Origin: Actinophytocola oryzae
Lineage (GTDB): Bacteria; Actinomycetota; Actinomycetes; Mycobacteriales; Pseudonocardiaceae
NCBI RefSeq assembly: GCF_004364325.1
Contig: NZ_SOCP01000003.1
Span: 434,001 to 498,000 of the forward strand
Direction: 5' to 3'
Length of the DNA: 64,000 nucleotides
Positions 41,215 to 48,863 of the stretch are shown in pieces (position 1 is the stretch's first letter; each line of letters starts with the position of its first letter). A program made the position numbers and the translations under genes. The notes beneath the pieces are model-generated. The model was not told where the DNA came from and ran no database searches. It saw only the letters and a list, made by a program, of their open reading frames with translations.

Positions 41215-41547
41215 ATGGCGACCGAGGCCGTACCAAGATCGATGCCGGGACCGAGGGTGGTGGACCTACCACCGGACATTCGGCCGCGCGCCGGCCACGA
41301 GCTGCTCGTGGGGGTTGAGAAGGTCTTGTCGCGGCTCACCAGCGGCCCTCAGAAGGCCGTCGGCTTGGCTGACGACCTCCGTACGGCGCTGGCCAGGACC
41401 GCGGCCCTCGGTGACAGCTGCCGGGTTCGTCCCCAGTGCGACGGTGTCCGCCTCGCGGCGGACCTGTTGCTGCGTGACGAGGTGGTCGACGCCCACGCCA
41501 TCCTGGTCAGGATGCGCGCCGAGCTTGCCGACGCCCAGCGACGCTGA
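41215..41547 (+). CDS. Small protein of unknown function
   Basis: The 110-residue product has a good ribosome binding site (GAGGAGG, 7 nt before ATG 41215) and normal coding composition. It is mainly helical after a Pro-rich N-terminus: LLVGVEKVLSRLTSGPQKAVGLADDLRTALARTAAL, then CRVRPQCDGVRLAADLLLRDEVVDAHAILVRMRAELADAQ. Two Cys flank a short basic loop. No membrane segment or known domain is recognised. A perfect 17-bp hairpin follows the stop. It may be a lineage-specific protein. Confidence 0.65.
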   Translation: MATEAVPRSMPGPRVVDLPPDIRPRAGHELLVGVEKVLSRLTSGPQKAVGLADDLRTALARTAALGDSCRVRPQCDGVRLAADLLLRDEVVDAHAILVRMRAELADAQRR

Positions 41548-41582
41548 GTCCGAGGCCTGACAAGACGTTCCTGCACGTGCAT

Positions 41583-41618
41583 CAGCCGGCCCGTTCTCCC
41601 CGGAGAACGGGCCGGCTG
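41583..41618. terminator. Perfect bidirectional terminator hairpin
   Basis: CAGCCGGCCCGTTCTCC (41583-41599) and its exact complement (41602-41618) form a 17-bp stem with a 2-nt centre, between the convergent stops at 41547 and 41632. Confidence 0.85.
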
Positions 41619-41631
41619 CGCGTCTGGTGCC

Positions 41632-43860
41632 TCACTCGTCGGCGAGGGGCTCCGCTCTGACTCGTTTCAGAGCCGGGGTGCAGACCGAAGCCGCCAGCAG
41701 CGCCACCAGCGCGCCCAGCACCACCGGGGCGGCGAGCCACGGGCTGATCACCGCGACGCTCTTCGACACCAGGCCGAACAGCCCGATCCCCACGGCCGTG
41801 CCCAGCGCACCCGCGCCGACGGTCGCCACCAGCGCGGGCAGTGCCGCCTCCGTCCTGAGTGCCCTGGACAGCGTCCGCACCGGGGTGCCCGCGGCCATCA
41901 GCGCGCCGAACGTGCGCCGCCGGTCCATCACCGAGCCCGCCGTCGCGATCGCCGCGCTCAGACCTCCCAGCACCGACGCGGTCACCAGACCGATCACCGT
42001 CACCCTGCGGAGGTCCGCCAGCTGCGTGTCCTGGTTACCCAGCATCATCTCCTTGCTGATCACCTGCGCGCCCCCCGAAGCGGCGAGCAGCGCCGTCCTG
42101 GCCTTCTCCCGCGACCCGTCCGACGCGGGCACCGCGATGTCCACACCGGACAGCTCGGTGTCGGCGGGCAGCAGCGCCGGGTCGACCAACACCATGCCGA
42201 GGCCGGACGACACGACCGGCTCGCCGGGCAGCGGACTGGTCTTCTCCGTGCTGTTCGCCCCCTCGTAGGACACCGTGTCGAGCGGCGACGAGGACGGCGC
42301 GTAGATCGCGGGCTTCGAGCCGCACGAGACGTCGACCGGCAGCAGCACCTGCGCGTCGGCGCACGAGACGACATAGCCAGGCAGGTACTGCGAGCCCTGC
42401 TTCAGGCTCAGGGACCCGACCGACGCCGCGCGCTCCGCCAGCCCGTAGCGCGCCAGCCTGTCGTCGACGGACGACACGATGTCCGGCGCCTGCTCCGGGT
42501 CCGTGCCCATGTACAGCACCGAGTCCCGGTACGCGCTCGCGTAGCCCGACTGCGACTCGAGGCTCGGCATCAGCGTCAGCGCCATCGAACCGGCGAACAC
42601 CGCGAGCACGACACCCGCCGACGCCCGGTAGGCCGCCCTGGGGTCGTCCCGCAGCCGCCTGCCCGCCAGCAACACCGAGGGCCTGCGCCACACCTTCGTG
42701 AACACCCCGCCGAGCGCGGAGGTCACCCACGGTCCCACGATCGTCGGCGACCACATGAGGATCGCGAGCGACACCAGCACCGGCAGCATCGAGCCGGACA
42801 GGTTCGTGGACGTCAGGGTCCAGAAGAACAGCGCGATCGCGAGGGGCACGATCGCGAGCCGCGCGGGGCTCAGCGGCTTGCGGGTGTGCCCGCCGACGGC
42901 CATCAGCGGCGTGTTCACCACGCGCCGCAGCCCCAGGACCGCAGCGCCGACCACCAGCACCGGCACCGCGACCGCGATGACCACCAGCGTGTACCACGGC
43001 AGGCCGAAGTCGTCCGCGTACCACGTGCCGCCACCCCACGGCACCCACGTCGCCAGCGCGTGCAGCACGGGACTGGCCGCCACGCCGATGACCGCGCCCG
43101 CCACCGCAGCGAGACCCGTCTCGGCCGCGACCATGGCCGTGACCTGTGCGGGCGTCGCACCCGCGAGCCGGAGCGCGGCAAGCCTGCGCTCGCGCCGCGC
43201 GGCCGTCAGCCGGGACGCGGACGCCACCAGCACGAGGCTCGGCACCAGCAGCACGACCACGCCGACCCCGGCGAGCAACGACAGCAGCGGGTCCACCTCG
43301 GCGGTCCCCGACACCATGCGCGGCAGCTTCATCGCGTTGACCGGCATCGTGTCCGCCGCGTGCCCGACCAAGGCCACCAGCTGCTCCGGGAACATCAGCG
43401 CGTCGTCGCCGAGCAACCCGACGGGCCTCGCGCCGAAGCGGTCCGCCACCTCGGCAGCGGGCCGGTTGGCCGCGAGGGCCGCGAGCTCCGGTGACTGGAG
43501 CATCTCCCCCGGCGCGGGCAGGCGGTCGATCCCGGCAGGCAGCTCGACCTTCGACGCGTCGACCAGCGGCGCCACGTCCACCCGGATGATGCGCCTGCCG
43601 TCGACCTCGTCCTCGCTCGTCGCGACGCTGACCGTCGCGCCTGGCACGTTCTCCCCGCCGTTCGCCCCGTCGTAGCCCGCGGAGAGGCGGGGGTTCTGCC
43701 ACAGCGTGCGCTCGGCCCGCGCGTGCGTCGCGAACGGCAGGCTGACGAGCAGCAGTACGAGACCGGTGGCGACCGCGACACCGAAGGCGGTCAGCGTGGT
43801 GGAGACCTGGGTGCGCCGGTCGACACGCAGCACCCGCCACGCGAGCTGGTATGACCTCAC
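41632..43860 (-). CDS. ABC transporter permease, FtsX/MacB type
   Basis: This 742-residue membrane protein has the FtsX-like layout duplicated: one N-terminal transmembrane segment (VSTTLTAFGVAVATGLVLLLVS), a large extracytoplasmic loop, a three-helix bundle around 210-310, further helices at 340-430, a second extracytoplasmic part and a C-terminal three-helix block (about 630-735). The VLVASASRLTAARRERRLAALRLAGATPAQV stretch is the usual cytoplasmic loop of the family. Its start overlaps the stop of the ATPase gene by 4 nt, so the two form one exporter, probably for a lipid or peptide. Confidence 0.88.
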   Translation of the reverse strand: MRSYQLAWRVLRVDRRTQVSTTLTAFGVAVATGLVLLLVSLPFATHARAERTLWQNPRLSAGYDGANGGENVPGATVSVATSEDEVDGRRIIRVDVAPLVDASKVELPAGIDRLPAPGEMLQSPELAALAANRPAAEVADRFGARPVGLLGDDALMFPEQLVALVGHAADTMPVNAMKLPRMVSGTAEVDPLLSLLAGVGVVVLLVPSLVLVASASRLTAARRERRLAALRLAGATPAQVTAMVAAETGLAAVAGAVIGVAASPVLHALATWVPWGGGTWYADDFGLPWYTLVVIAVAVPVLVVGAAVLGLRRVVNTPLMAVGGHTRKPLSPARLAIVPLAIALFFWTLTSTNLSGSMLPVLVSLAILMWSPTIVGPWVTSALGGVFTKVWRRPSVLLAGRRLRDDPRAAYRASAGVVLAVFAGSMALTLMPSLESQSGYASAYRDSVLYMGTDPEQAPDIVSSVDDRLARYGLAERAASVGSLSLKQGSQYLPGYVVSCADAQVLLPVDVSCGSKPAIYAPSSSPLDTVSYEGANSTEKTSPLPGEPVVSSGLGMVLVDPALLPADTELSGVDIAVPASDGSREKARTALLAASGGAQVISKEMMLGNQDTQLADLRRVTVIGLVTASVLGGLSAAIATAGSVMDRRRTFGALMAAGTPVRTLSRALRTEAALPALVATVGAGALGTAVGIGLFGLVSKSVAVISPWLAAPVVLGALVALLAASVCTPALKRVRAEPLADE

Positions 43861-44534
43861 GCCGCTGCCACCGGGGTCTCGATGCGGCCGTCGCGGATGG
43901 CGACGACACGCGGGACCATCGCGGCGATGTCGCGGTCGTGGGTCACGATGATCAGCGCGGCGCCGGTCTCGTGGGCGGCACCGATCAGCGTGTTGACCGT
44001 CGCGTGGCCGGTGCGCGTGTCCAGTGCGCCGGTCGGCTCGTCCGCGAAGATCACCTTCGGCCGGTGGGCGATGGACCGCGCGATCGCGACCCGCTGCGCC
44101 TCGCCGCCGGACAGCTCGCCGGGCCTGCGCATCTCCTTGCCGCCGAGCCCGACGCGGCCGAGCCAGTCGCGTGCGGTGGACACGGCCATGTTCCGGTCGC
44201 GCCCGCCGAGCAGCAGCGGCAGCGCGACGTTCTCCTCGGCGGTCAGCTCGGCCACCAGCATCCCGGATTGGAACACGAAGCCGAACTCGGTGCGCCGCAG
44301 CTCACTGCGCTTGGTCTCGTTCAGCTGGTCGACCCGCTGGCCGCCGAGCGTGATCACGCCCTGGTCGGCCTTGAGGATGCCGGCGAGCACGTGCAGCAGC
44401 GACGTCTTGCCGGACCCGGACGGGCCGACGATCGCGAGCACCTCCCCCGCTGCGATGTCGATGTCCACGCCGGCCAGCGCGTACGCGTCTCCGTAGCGTT
44501 TGACCAAGCCCCGTCCCGACAGCAGCCCTGTCAT
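43857..44534 (-). CDS. ABC transporter ATP-binding protein (LolD/MacB type)
   Basis: The 225-residue ATPase has Walker A GPSGSGKT (37-44), the Q-loop near FGFVFQSGMLV, signature LSGGEAQR (about 136-143), Walker B VIFADEP and the switch His in IIVTHDRD. It belongs to the MacB/FtsE group that works with FtsX-like permeases, such as the one encoded immediately downstream. ATG 44534 is preferred because GGAAGGG lies 6 nt before it; a GTG at 44549 precedes that site and is less likely. No dedicated regulator gene adjoins. Confidence 0.92.
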   Translation of the reverse strand: MTGLLSGRGLVKRYGDAYALAGVDIDIAAGEVLAIVGPSGSGKTSLLHVLAGILKADQGVITLGGQRVDQLNETKRSELRRTEFGFVFQSGMLVAELTAEENVALPLLLGGRDRNMAVSTARDWLGRVGLGGKEMRRPGELSGGEAQRVAIARSIAHRPKVIFADEPTGALDTRTGHATVNTLIGAAHETGAALIIVTHDRDIAAMVPRVVAIRDGRIETPVAAA

Positions 44535-44636
44535 GTCGATCCCTTCCACCTAGCCGCTTCCCTGTTGGCGAGAACCCTGCCGGGAGTGACCGGTCGGGCA
44601 CGTCGGGCAGATGGCCAGGACCGGGCGGCGGCCACT

Positions 44637-44671
44637 GGCCGATCGGCCGACCCGCGGCCGGCCGATCGGCC
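44637..44671. promoter_or_regulatory. Two perfect GGCCGATCGGCC palindromes in a divergent promoter region
   Basis: The 12-bp palindrome occurs at 44637-44648 and 44660-44671, 23 bp apart, between the ABC ATPase (start 44534) and the PAP2 gene (start 44688). TAACGT at 44675-44680 could be a -10 giving a near-leaderless PAP2 mRNA, so the sites would sit just upstream of it. A bound regulator is inferred. Confidence 0.5.
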
Positions 44672-44687
44672 ACCTAACGTTGTCGGC

Positions 44688-45344
44688 ATGACTCGATCAA
44701 CGCAGGCCGTGGGAGTCGCGGTGCTGGTGGCCGCGCTCGGCCTCGTGGCGTTGACCGTCGTCGTCGTGCGGCACGAGGCGGTCGGCGTACTCGACGGCAC
44801 GTTCCGGGACTGGGTGATCGCGCACCGGAACGGCGCGTTGACCCACGTCATGGTGGGTGCGACCCGGTTCGGCAGCACGCCGTCGCTGATCGTCGTCGCG
44901 CTCGCCTCGGCCATCTGGCTGACCCGGCTCGGCAGGCGTGGCGACGGGCTGCTCGTGGTGCTCGGCGCGGCGGGCATCTTCCTCGTCGGCCCGGTGCTGA
45001 AGGTGTTCGTCGAGCGGCCCCGGCCGTCGCTGTCGGAGCACATAGTGTTCGTCAACAGCTGGTCGTACCCGTCGGTGCACAGCCTCAACTCGATGGTGGT
45101 GCTCGGGCTGCTGGTCGTCCTGGCGCTCCGGGGACGGACGGGCAGGGCGCGGGCGGTGGTCGCCTCGGTGGGTGTGCTGCTGGTGCTGCTGATCGGGTTC
45201 AGCCGCGTCTACCTGGGTGTGCACTGGCCGTCGGACGTGCTGGCGGGTTGGCTGGTCGGGGTGCTGTGGCTCACGATCTGCTTCACGGTCGCCAACCTGA
45301 TGAGTGGGAATAGCGGCACGTCCGGTACTGTTCCGGAGGAGTAG
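44688..45344 (+). CDS. PAP2-family membrane phosphatase
   Basis: This 218-residue protein has about six transmembrane segments and the three PAP2 phosphatase motifs: KVFVERPRP (motif 1), YPSVHSLNS (motif 2, PSxH) and SRVYLGVHWPSDVLAG (motif 3, SRxxxxxHxxxD). It probably removes phosphate from a lipid phosphate such as undecaprenyl pyrophosphate or phosphatidic acid at the outer face. ATG 44688 gives a typical N-terminal helix. The stop lies inside a palindrome at 45341-45360 that precedes the next operon. Confidence 0.9.
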   Translation: MTRSTQAVGVAVLVAALGLVALTVVVVRHEAVGVLDGTFRDWVIAHRNGALTHVMVGATRFGSTPSLIVVALASAIWLTRLGRRGDGLLVVLGAAGIFLVGPVLKVFVERPRPSLSEHIVFVNSWSYPSVHSLNSMVVLGLLVVLALRGRTGRARAVVASVGVLLVLLIGFSRVYLGVHWPSDVLAGWLVGVLWLTICFTVANLMSGNSGTSGTVPEE

Positions 45345-45360
45345 TTGAGATTGCAACTAC
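45341..45360. promoter_or_regulatory. MarR-type palindrome upstream of the LLM monooxygenase gene
   Basis: GTAGTTG-N6-CAACTAC is a perfect 7-bp inverted repeat, 18 nt before the ATG at 45379, of the size and composition bound by MarR-family repressors. No MarR gene is adjacent. Confidence 0.5.
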
Positions 45361-45378
45361 TTGGGAAGGACAGGTGCG

Positions 45379-46464
45379 ATGCAGTTCGGGATCTTCTCCG
45401 TCGGGGACGTCACCACCGACCCGACCACCGGCGTGACGCCGAGTGAGCGGGAGCGGATCAAGGCCATGGTCACGATCGCGCTCAAGGCCGAGGAGGTCGG
45501 GCTGGACGTGTTCGCGACCGGCGAGCACCACAACCCGCCGTTCGTGCCGTCCTCACCCACGACCATGCTCGGCTACGTCGCCGCACGCACCGAGCGCCTG
45601 ATCCTGTCCACCGCGACGACGCTGATCACCACGAACGACCCGGTGAAGATCGCCGAGGACTTCGCGATGCTCCAGCACCTCGCCGACGGCCGCGTGGACC
45701 TGATGATGGGCCGGGGCAACACCGGGCCCGTGTATCCGTGGTTCGGCCAGGACATCCGCCAGGGCATCCCGCTGGCGATCGAGAACTACGCGCTGCTGCA
45801 CGAGCTGTGGCGCAAGGACGTCGTCGACTGGGAGGGCCGGTTCCGCACGCCACTGCAGGGTTTCACGTCGACGCCGAGGCCGCTCGACGGTGTGCCGCCG
45901 TTCGTGTGGCACGGCTCGATCCGCAGCCCGGAGATCGCCGAGCAGGCGGCGTACTACGGCGACGGCTTCTTCGCCAACCACATCTTCTGGCCCGCGTCCC
46001 ACTTCCAGCGGCTGATCGCGCTGTACCGGGAGCGGTTCAGCCACTACGGGCACGGCACGCCGGAGCAGGCGTACGTGGGGCTCGGCGGGCAGGTGTTCAT
46101 GCGGAAGAACTCGCAGGACGCGGTGGACGAGTTCCGGCCGTACTTCGACAACGCGCCGGTGTACGGGCACGGGCCGTCGCTGGAGGACTTCACGTCGCAG
46201 ACGCCGCTGACGGTCGGTTCGCCGCAGCAGGTGATCGACAGGACGCTGACGTTCCGGGAGCACTTCGGTGACTACCAGCGCCAGCTGTTCCTGATGGACC
46301 ACGCGGGTCTGCCGCTGAAGACGGTGCTGGAGCAGCTGGACCACCTGGGTGAGATCGTCCCGGTGCTGCGGGCGGAGTTCGCGGCCCGTCGGGCGCCGGG
46401 GGTCGCGGAGGCGCCGACGCACGAGTCGCTGGTGGCGGCGGCGCGGGAGGAGGTGTCGGCATGA
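45379..46464 (+). CDS. LLM-class flavin-dependent oxidoreductase (CE1758-type)
   Basis: The 361-residue protein is a bacterial-luciferase-like barrel: MQFGIFSVGDVTTDPTTG, ATGEHHNPPFVPSSPTTMLGYVAARTERLILSTATTL, and LADGRVDLMMGRGNTGPVYPWFG are the conserved early blocks of the CE1758 subfamily. It would use reduced FMN to oxygenate an unknown substrate. ATG 45379 has GGAAGGA 10 nt upstream. The next gene, coupled by a 4-nt overlap, encodes the matching FMN reductase, so the two form a two-component monooxygenase. Confidence 0.9.
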   Translation: MQFGIFSVGDVTTDPTTGVTPSERERIKAMVTIALKAEEVGLDVFATGEHHNPPFVPSSPTTMLGYVAARTERLILSTATTLITTNDPVKIAEDFAMLQHLADGRVDLMMGRGNTGPVYPWFGQDIRQGIPLAIENYALLHELWRKDVVDWEGRFRTPLQGFTSTPRPLDGVPPFVWHGSIRSPEIAEQAAYYGDGFFANHIFWPASHFQRLIALYRERFSHYGHGTPEQAYVGLGGQVFMRKNSQDAVDEFRPYFDNAPVYGHGPSLEDFTSQTPLTVGSPQQVIDRTLTFREHFGDYQRQLFLMDHAGLPLKTVLEQLDHLGEIVPVLRAEFAARRAPGVAEAPTHESLVAAAREEVSA

Positions 46465-47042
46465 GGCTCGTGGTCGTCTCGGCGGGTCTGACACAGCCGT
46501 CGTCGACCCGCCTGCTGGCCGACCGGCTCTCGACCGCGGTGGAGGCCCGCGTGGAGGTCGAGGTGCGCGTGGTGGAGCTGCGTGACCTGGCGGTCGACAT
46601 CGCGAACCACCTGGTGGCGGGTTTCCCGTCACCGAGACTGGGCGAGGCGTTGACGGCCGTGTCGGAGGCGGACGCCCTGATCGCGGCGACGCCGATTTTC
46701 ACGGCGTCGTACAGCGGGTTGTTCAAGTCGTTCTTCGACCTGGTCGACGCCGAGGCGCTGACCGGCAAGCCGGTGCTGATCGCGGCGACGGGTGGAACGG
46801 CGCGTCACTCGCTGGCGCTGGAGCACGCGATGCGGCCGATGTTCGCGTACCTGCACGCGGTGGTCGTGCCGACGGGCGTGTACGCGGCGTCGGCGGACTG
46901 GGCGGACGGGGAGCTGGCCACGCGTATCGACCGGGCGGCCGGGGAACTGACCGACCTGCTCCTGCGCAACCCGGCCCGGCACGTCGAGGAGGAGCTGGTT
47001 CCGTTCGCCGAGCAGCTGGCCGCGCTACGGAAGAAGCCCTGA
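46461..47042 (+). CDS. NADPH-dependent FMN reductase (CE1759-type)
   Basis: This 193-residue flavodoxin-fold enzyme has LVVVSAGLTQPSSTRLLADRL (residues 3-23, FMN phosphate loop), ADALIAATPIFTASYSGLFKSFFDL (about 70-94) and a VLIAATGGTARHSLAL block. It should supply reduced FMN to the upstream LLM monooxygenase. ATG 46461 overlaps that gene's stop. Its last 18 nt overlap the convergent DUF397 gene. Confidence 0.9.
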   Translation: MRLVVVSAGLTQPSSTRLLADRLSTAVEARVEVEVRVVELRDLAVDIANHLVAGFPSPRLGEALTAVSEADALIAATPIFTASYSGLFKSFFDLVDAEALTGKPVLIAATGGTARHSLALEHAMRPMFAYLHAVVVPTGVYAASADWADGELATRIDRAAGELTDLLLRNPARHVEEELVPFAEQLAALRKKP

Positions 47043-47207
47043 CCCACGCTCAGCTTGCACGAACTTCACCAGCCGACCGAACGTGGAGTCTCCAACCGAC
47101 AAGATCACTTGGGGATGCTTCGTGTCCCGGATGGCGTGGAGGTCCGAACGGATCTCCACGCAGTTGTCCGGGTCACTGAACGACGACTTACGCCACGTCA
47201 TGGTCAT
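47025..47207 (-). CDS. DUF397 family protein
   Basis: The 60-residue protein starts MTMTWRKSSFSDPDNCVEIR and has HAIRDTKHPQVILSVGDSTFGRLVKFVQ, the whole DUF397 domain (WRKSSxS...CVEV...RDSK...F). These proteins pair with XRE regulators of the WhiJ/AbaA type. The start overlaps the XRE stop by 4 nt. It likely binds and modulates the neighbouring regulator. Confidence 0.92.
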   Translation of the reverse strand: MTMTWRKSSFSDPDNCVEIRSDLHAIRDTKHPQVILSVGDSTFGRLVKFVQAERGSGLLP

Positions 47208-48016
47208 GCCCCTTCGATGAGTTGCCTGATAAGGATACGGCTCTCAGTCCTGGAGAACGCAACCTTTTCCAGGCGTTCAATGATCTTGGTGTACCGATCG
47301 GCCTCGTGGACGAACACGGCCCCGGAGTCCAGCTCGACGTGGACCACGGGTGGAGTGTGGGGGAAGCGCATCCATTGCCACGAAGACTTCAGCAGAATCT
47401 CTGTCTGGTACTGGGGAACAACTCTTACCCCGTATCCGATCTCGTCAGCTTTCAACAGCCGTTCCAGTTGATCACGCCATATGTCGCCTCCACCCCATGG
47501 TGTGCGTATCGCCTGCTCGGCGATGAACGCCGCGAACTTCACCCTTCCCAGGATCTGTTGCCGTTGCAGTCGAGCCATCCAACGCGTCTCGACATCGGCC
47601 TTGGGCACCGTCGACGACACGATCGATGCCGCCGTCTCACGAGTCTGCAACAGGCCGGGAACGGCACCGAACGCGACGCTGACGATCTCACGGGCTTGTT
47701 CCTCGTATGCGGCAAGGGTGCCTACGTCCTGGTGAACGCCGGGGATGGGCCGTTCCCACCACCCGGTTGAACCCGCCGCGAGTTCCGCCAGGATTTCCTC
47801 GCGGTGACCTACGGGTAGACCCCATGCGGTCACACACGTCGCGAAATCCCCAACGGTTACTTTGCGTTGCCCTCTCTCCGTGCGGCTTAGCTTGGACGGG
47901 TGCCACCCGACGAGTTCGGCGGCCTTCCCGATCGCCAACTTGCAACGCTCCGTGCGTATCGCCCGCAGGCGCATACCCCACATGCGGTCACGCGGTTGCG
48001 GGTTCGCATCAGACAT
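47204..48016 (-). CDS. XRE-family regulator with DUF5753 domain
   Basis: This 270-residue protein has an N-terminal helix-turn-helix (MRLRAIRTERCKLAIGKAAELVGWHPSKLSRTERGQRKVT, about 13-55) and the DUF5753 domain (YEEQAREIVSVAFGAVPGLLQT, then RQQILGR, and a C-terminal DRYTKIIERLEKVAFS). It is the partner of the DUF397 protein in the WhiJ-type arrangement, involved in developmental or specialised-metabolite control in streptomycetes. ATG 48016 is chosen; the divergent gap upstream carries two TTCC...GGAA palindromes that are candidate binding sites. Confidence 0.92.
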   Translation of the reverse strand: MSDANPQPRDRMWGMRLRAIRTERCKLAIGKAAELVGWHPSKLSRTERGQRKVTVGDFATCVTAWGLPVGHREEILAELAAGSTGWWERPIPGVHQDVGTLAAYEEQAREIVSVAFGAVPGLLQTRETAASIVSSTVPKADVETRWMARLQRQQILGRVKFAAFIAEQAIRTPWGGGDIWRDQLERLLKADEIGYGVRVVPQYQTEILLKSSWQWMRFPHTPPVVHVELDSGAVFVHEADRYTKIIERLEKVAFSRTESRILIRQLIEGA

Positions 48017-48029
48017 ACCCGGGATTCCC

Positions 48030-48061
48030 TTCCTGCGGGAACCCACCCGGTTCCCCGGGAA
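48030..48061. promoter_or_regulatory. Candidate XRE operators: two TTCC..GGGAA palindromes
   Basis: TTCCTGCGGGAA (48030-48041) and TTCCCCGGGAA (48051-48061), centres about 20 bp apart, lie 14-45 bp upstream of the XRE gene and before the divergent gene at 48126. Spacing of two helical turns suits two dimers. Inference from position. Confidence 0.45.
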
Positions 48062-48125
48062 TGAGCGTAGCGTCCGGGACCACGTCCGGCCACTCAGAAT
48101 GCACCACCCCGAAGGCGATTCGACC

Positions 48126-48452
48126 ATGATCAACCCCAACGAGGCGACGGCTTCACAAATAGGCGCCCTCAGGCAGCTACAAACCGTGGTCAATGAGATA
48201 GGTAAACTGACCGCAAAAGTGGTCATGAGCGGCCAGGGCGAATGGATACATCTCTCCGACTCGCTGGAGAATGCCGCTCAACGGTGCCGAAACGAAGGTA
48301 GAACGCAGGAAGAGCTTCTGGCATTCGAGCCCAGCGGATTCCCGCGTGACCAGGGCCTGCTAAAGAACGTAGACCCAGTCGAGCCCGTCCTCGCCGTTGC
48401 CGTCGAGGTGCTCGGCGCGGCCGAGGCCGGCCCGGATGGCGACATGCTGTGA
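48126..48452 (+). CDS. Small hypothetical protein divergent from the XRE gene
   Basis: The 108-residue frame starts at ATG 48126 and reads as a plausible helical protein for about 80 residues (MINPNEATASQIGALRQLQ, then VVNEIGKLTAKVVM and LSDSLENAAQRCRNEGRTQEELL), with codon use less GC-rich than its neighbours. The last 31 codons run antisense through the 3' end of the GNAT gene, so the natural C-terminus may be truncated or shifted. Divergent placement next to XRE-DUF397 suggests it could be the regulated target. Confidence 0.45.
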   Translation: MINPNEATASQIGALRQLQTVVNEIGKLTAKVVMSGQGEWIHLSDSLENAAQRCRNEGRTQEELLAFEPSGFPRDQGLLKNVDPVEPVLAVAVEVLGAAEAGPDGDML

Positions 48453-48863
48453 GGCGACGTTGTCCGGGCGGACGCGGGCAATGACGGAATGGTCCGGCAG
48501 CCTCGACGTAGCCCTCCGCACGACCGCCGTCGCCGACTCGGTCGCGATGCCCTGCCCCCAGTAGTCGGGCGCGAAGCGGTAGAAGAGGTTGAGCACCCGC
48601 TCGCTGATGTACTTCAACCCGCAGAACCCCAGCGCCACGGCCGAACCCCGACGGCGCACGACCCAGTAGCCGAAGCCGTTGGCGTGCCAGTGCGCGTCCC
48701 ACCGGTAGAACAGGCCAGTGGCGTCCTCGCGCGTCACGAGCGCGTCCGACGGGTTGTGCTTGCACGCCAACGGGTCGGCGTGGATGGCGAGGATCGCGTC
48801 GATGTCGGTCGGCGTCGGTCTGCTCAGCGTCAGCCGCTCGGTCAGCAGTTCCTCGTCGCTCAC
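48360..48863 (-). CDS. GNAT-family N-acetyltransferase
   Basis: This 167-residue protein is of the RimJ/RimL type: it begins LLTERLTLSRPTPTDIDAILAIHAD and contains FYRFAPDYWGQGIATESATAVVRRA (acetyl-CoA pyrophosphate loop, Q/RxxGxA) and SVIARVRPDNVASQHVAIRAGL. It probably acetylates an amine of a small molecule or a protein N-terminus. GTG 48863 overlaps the stop of the LigD-type gene by 4 nt. The substrate is not predictable. Confidence 0.88.
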   Translation of the reverse strand: MSDEELLTERLTLSRPTPTDIDAILAIHADPLACKHNPSDALVTREDATGLFYRWDAHWHANGFGYWVVRRRGSAVALGFCGLKYISERVLNLFYRFAPDYWGQGIATESATAVVRRATSRLPDHSVIARVRPDNVASQHVAIRAGLGRAEHLDGNGEDGLDWVYVL

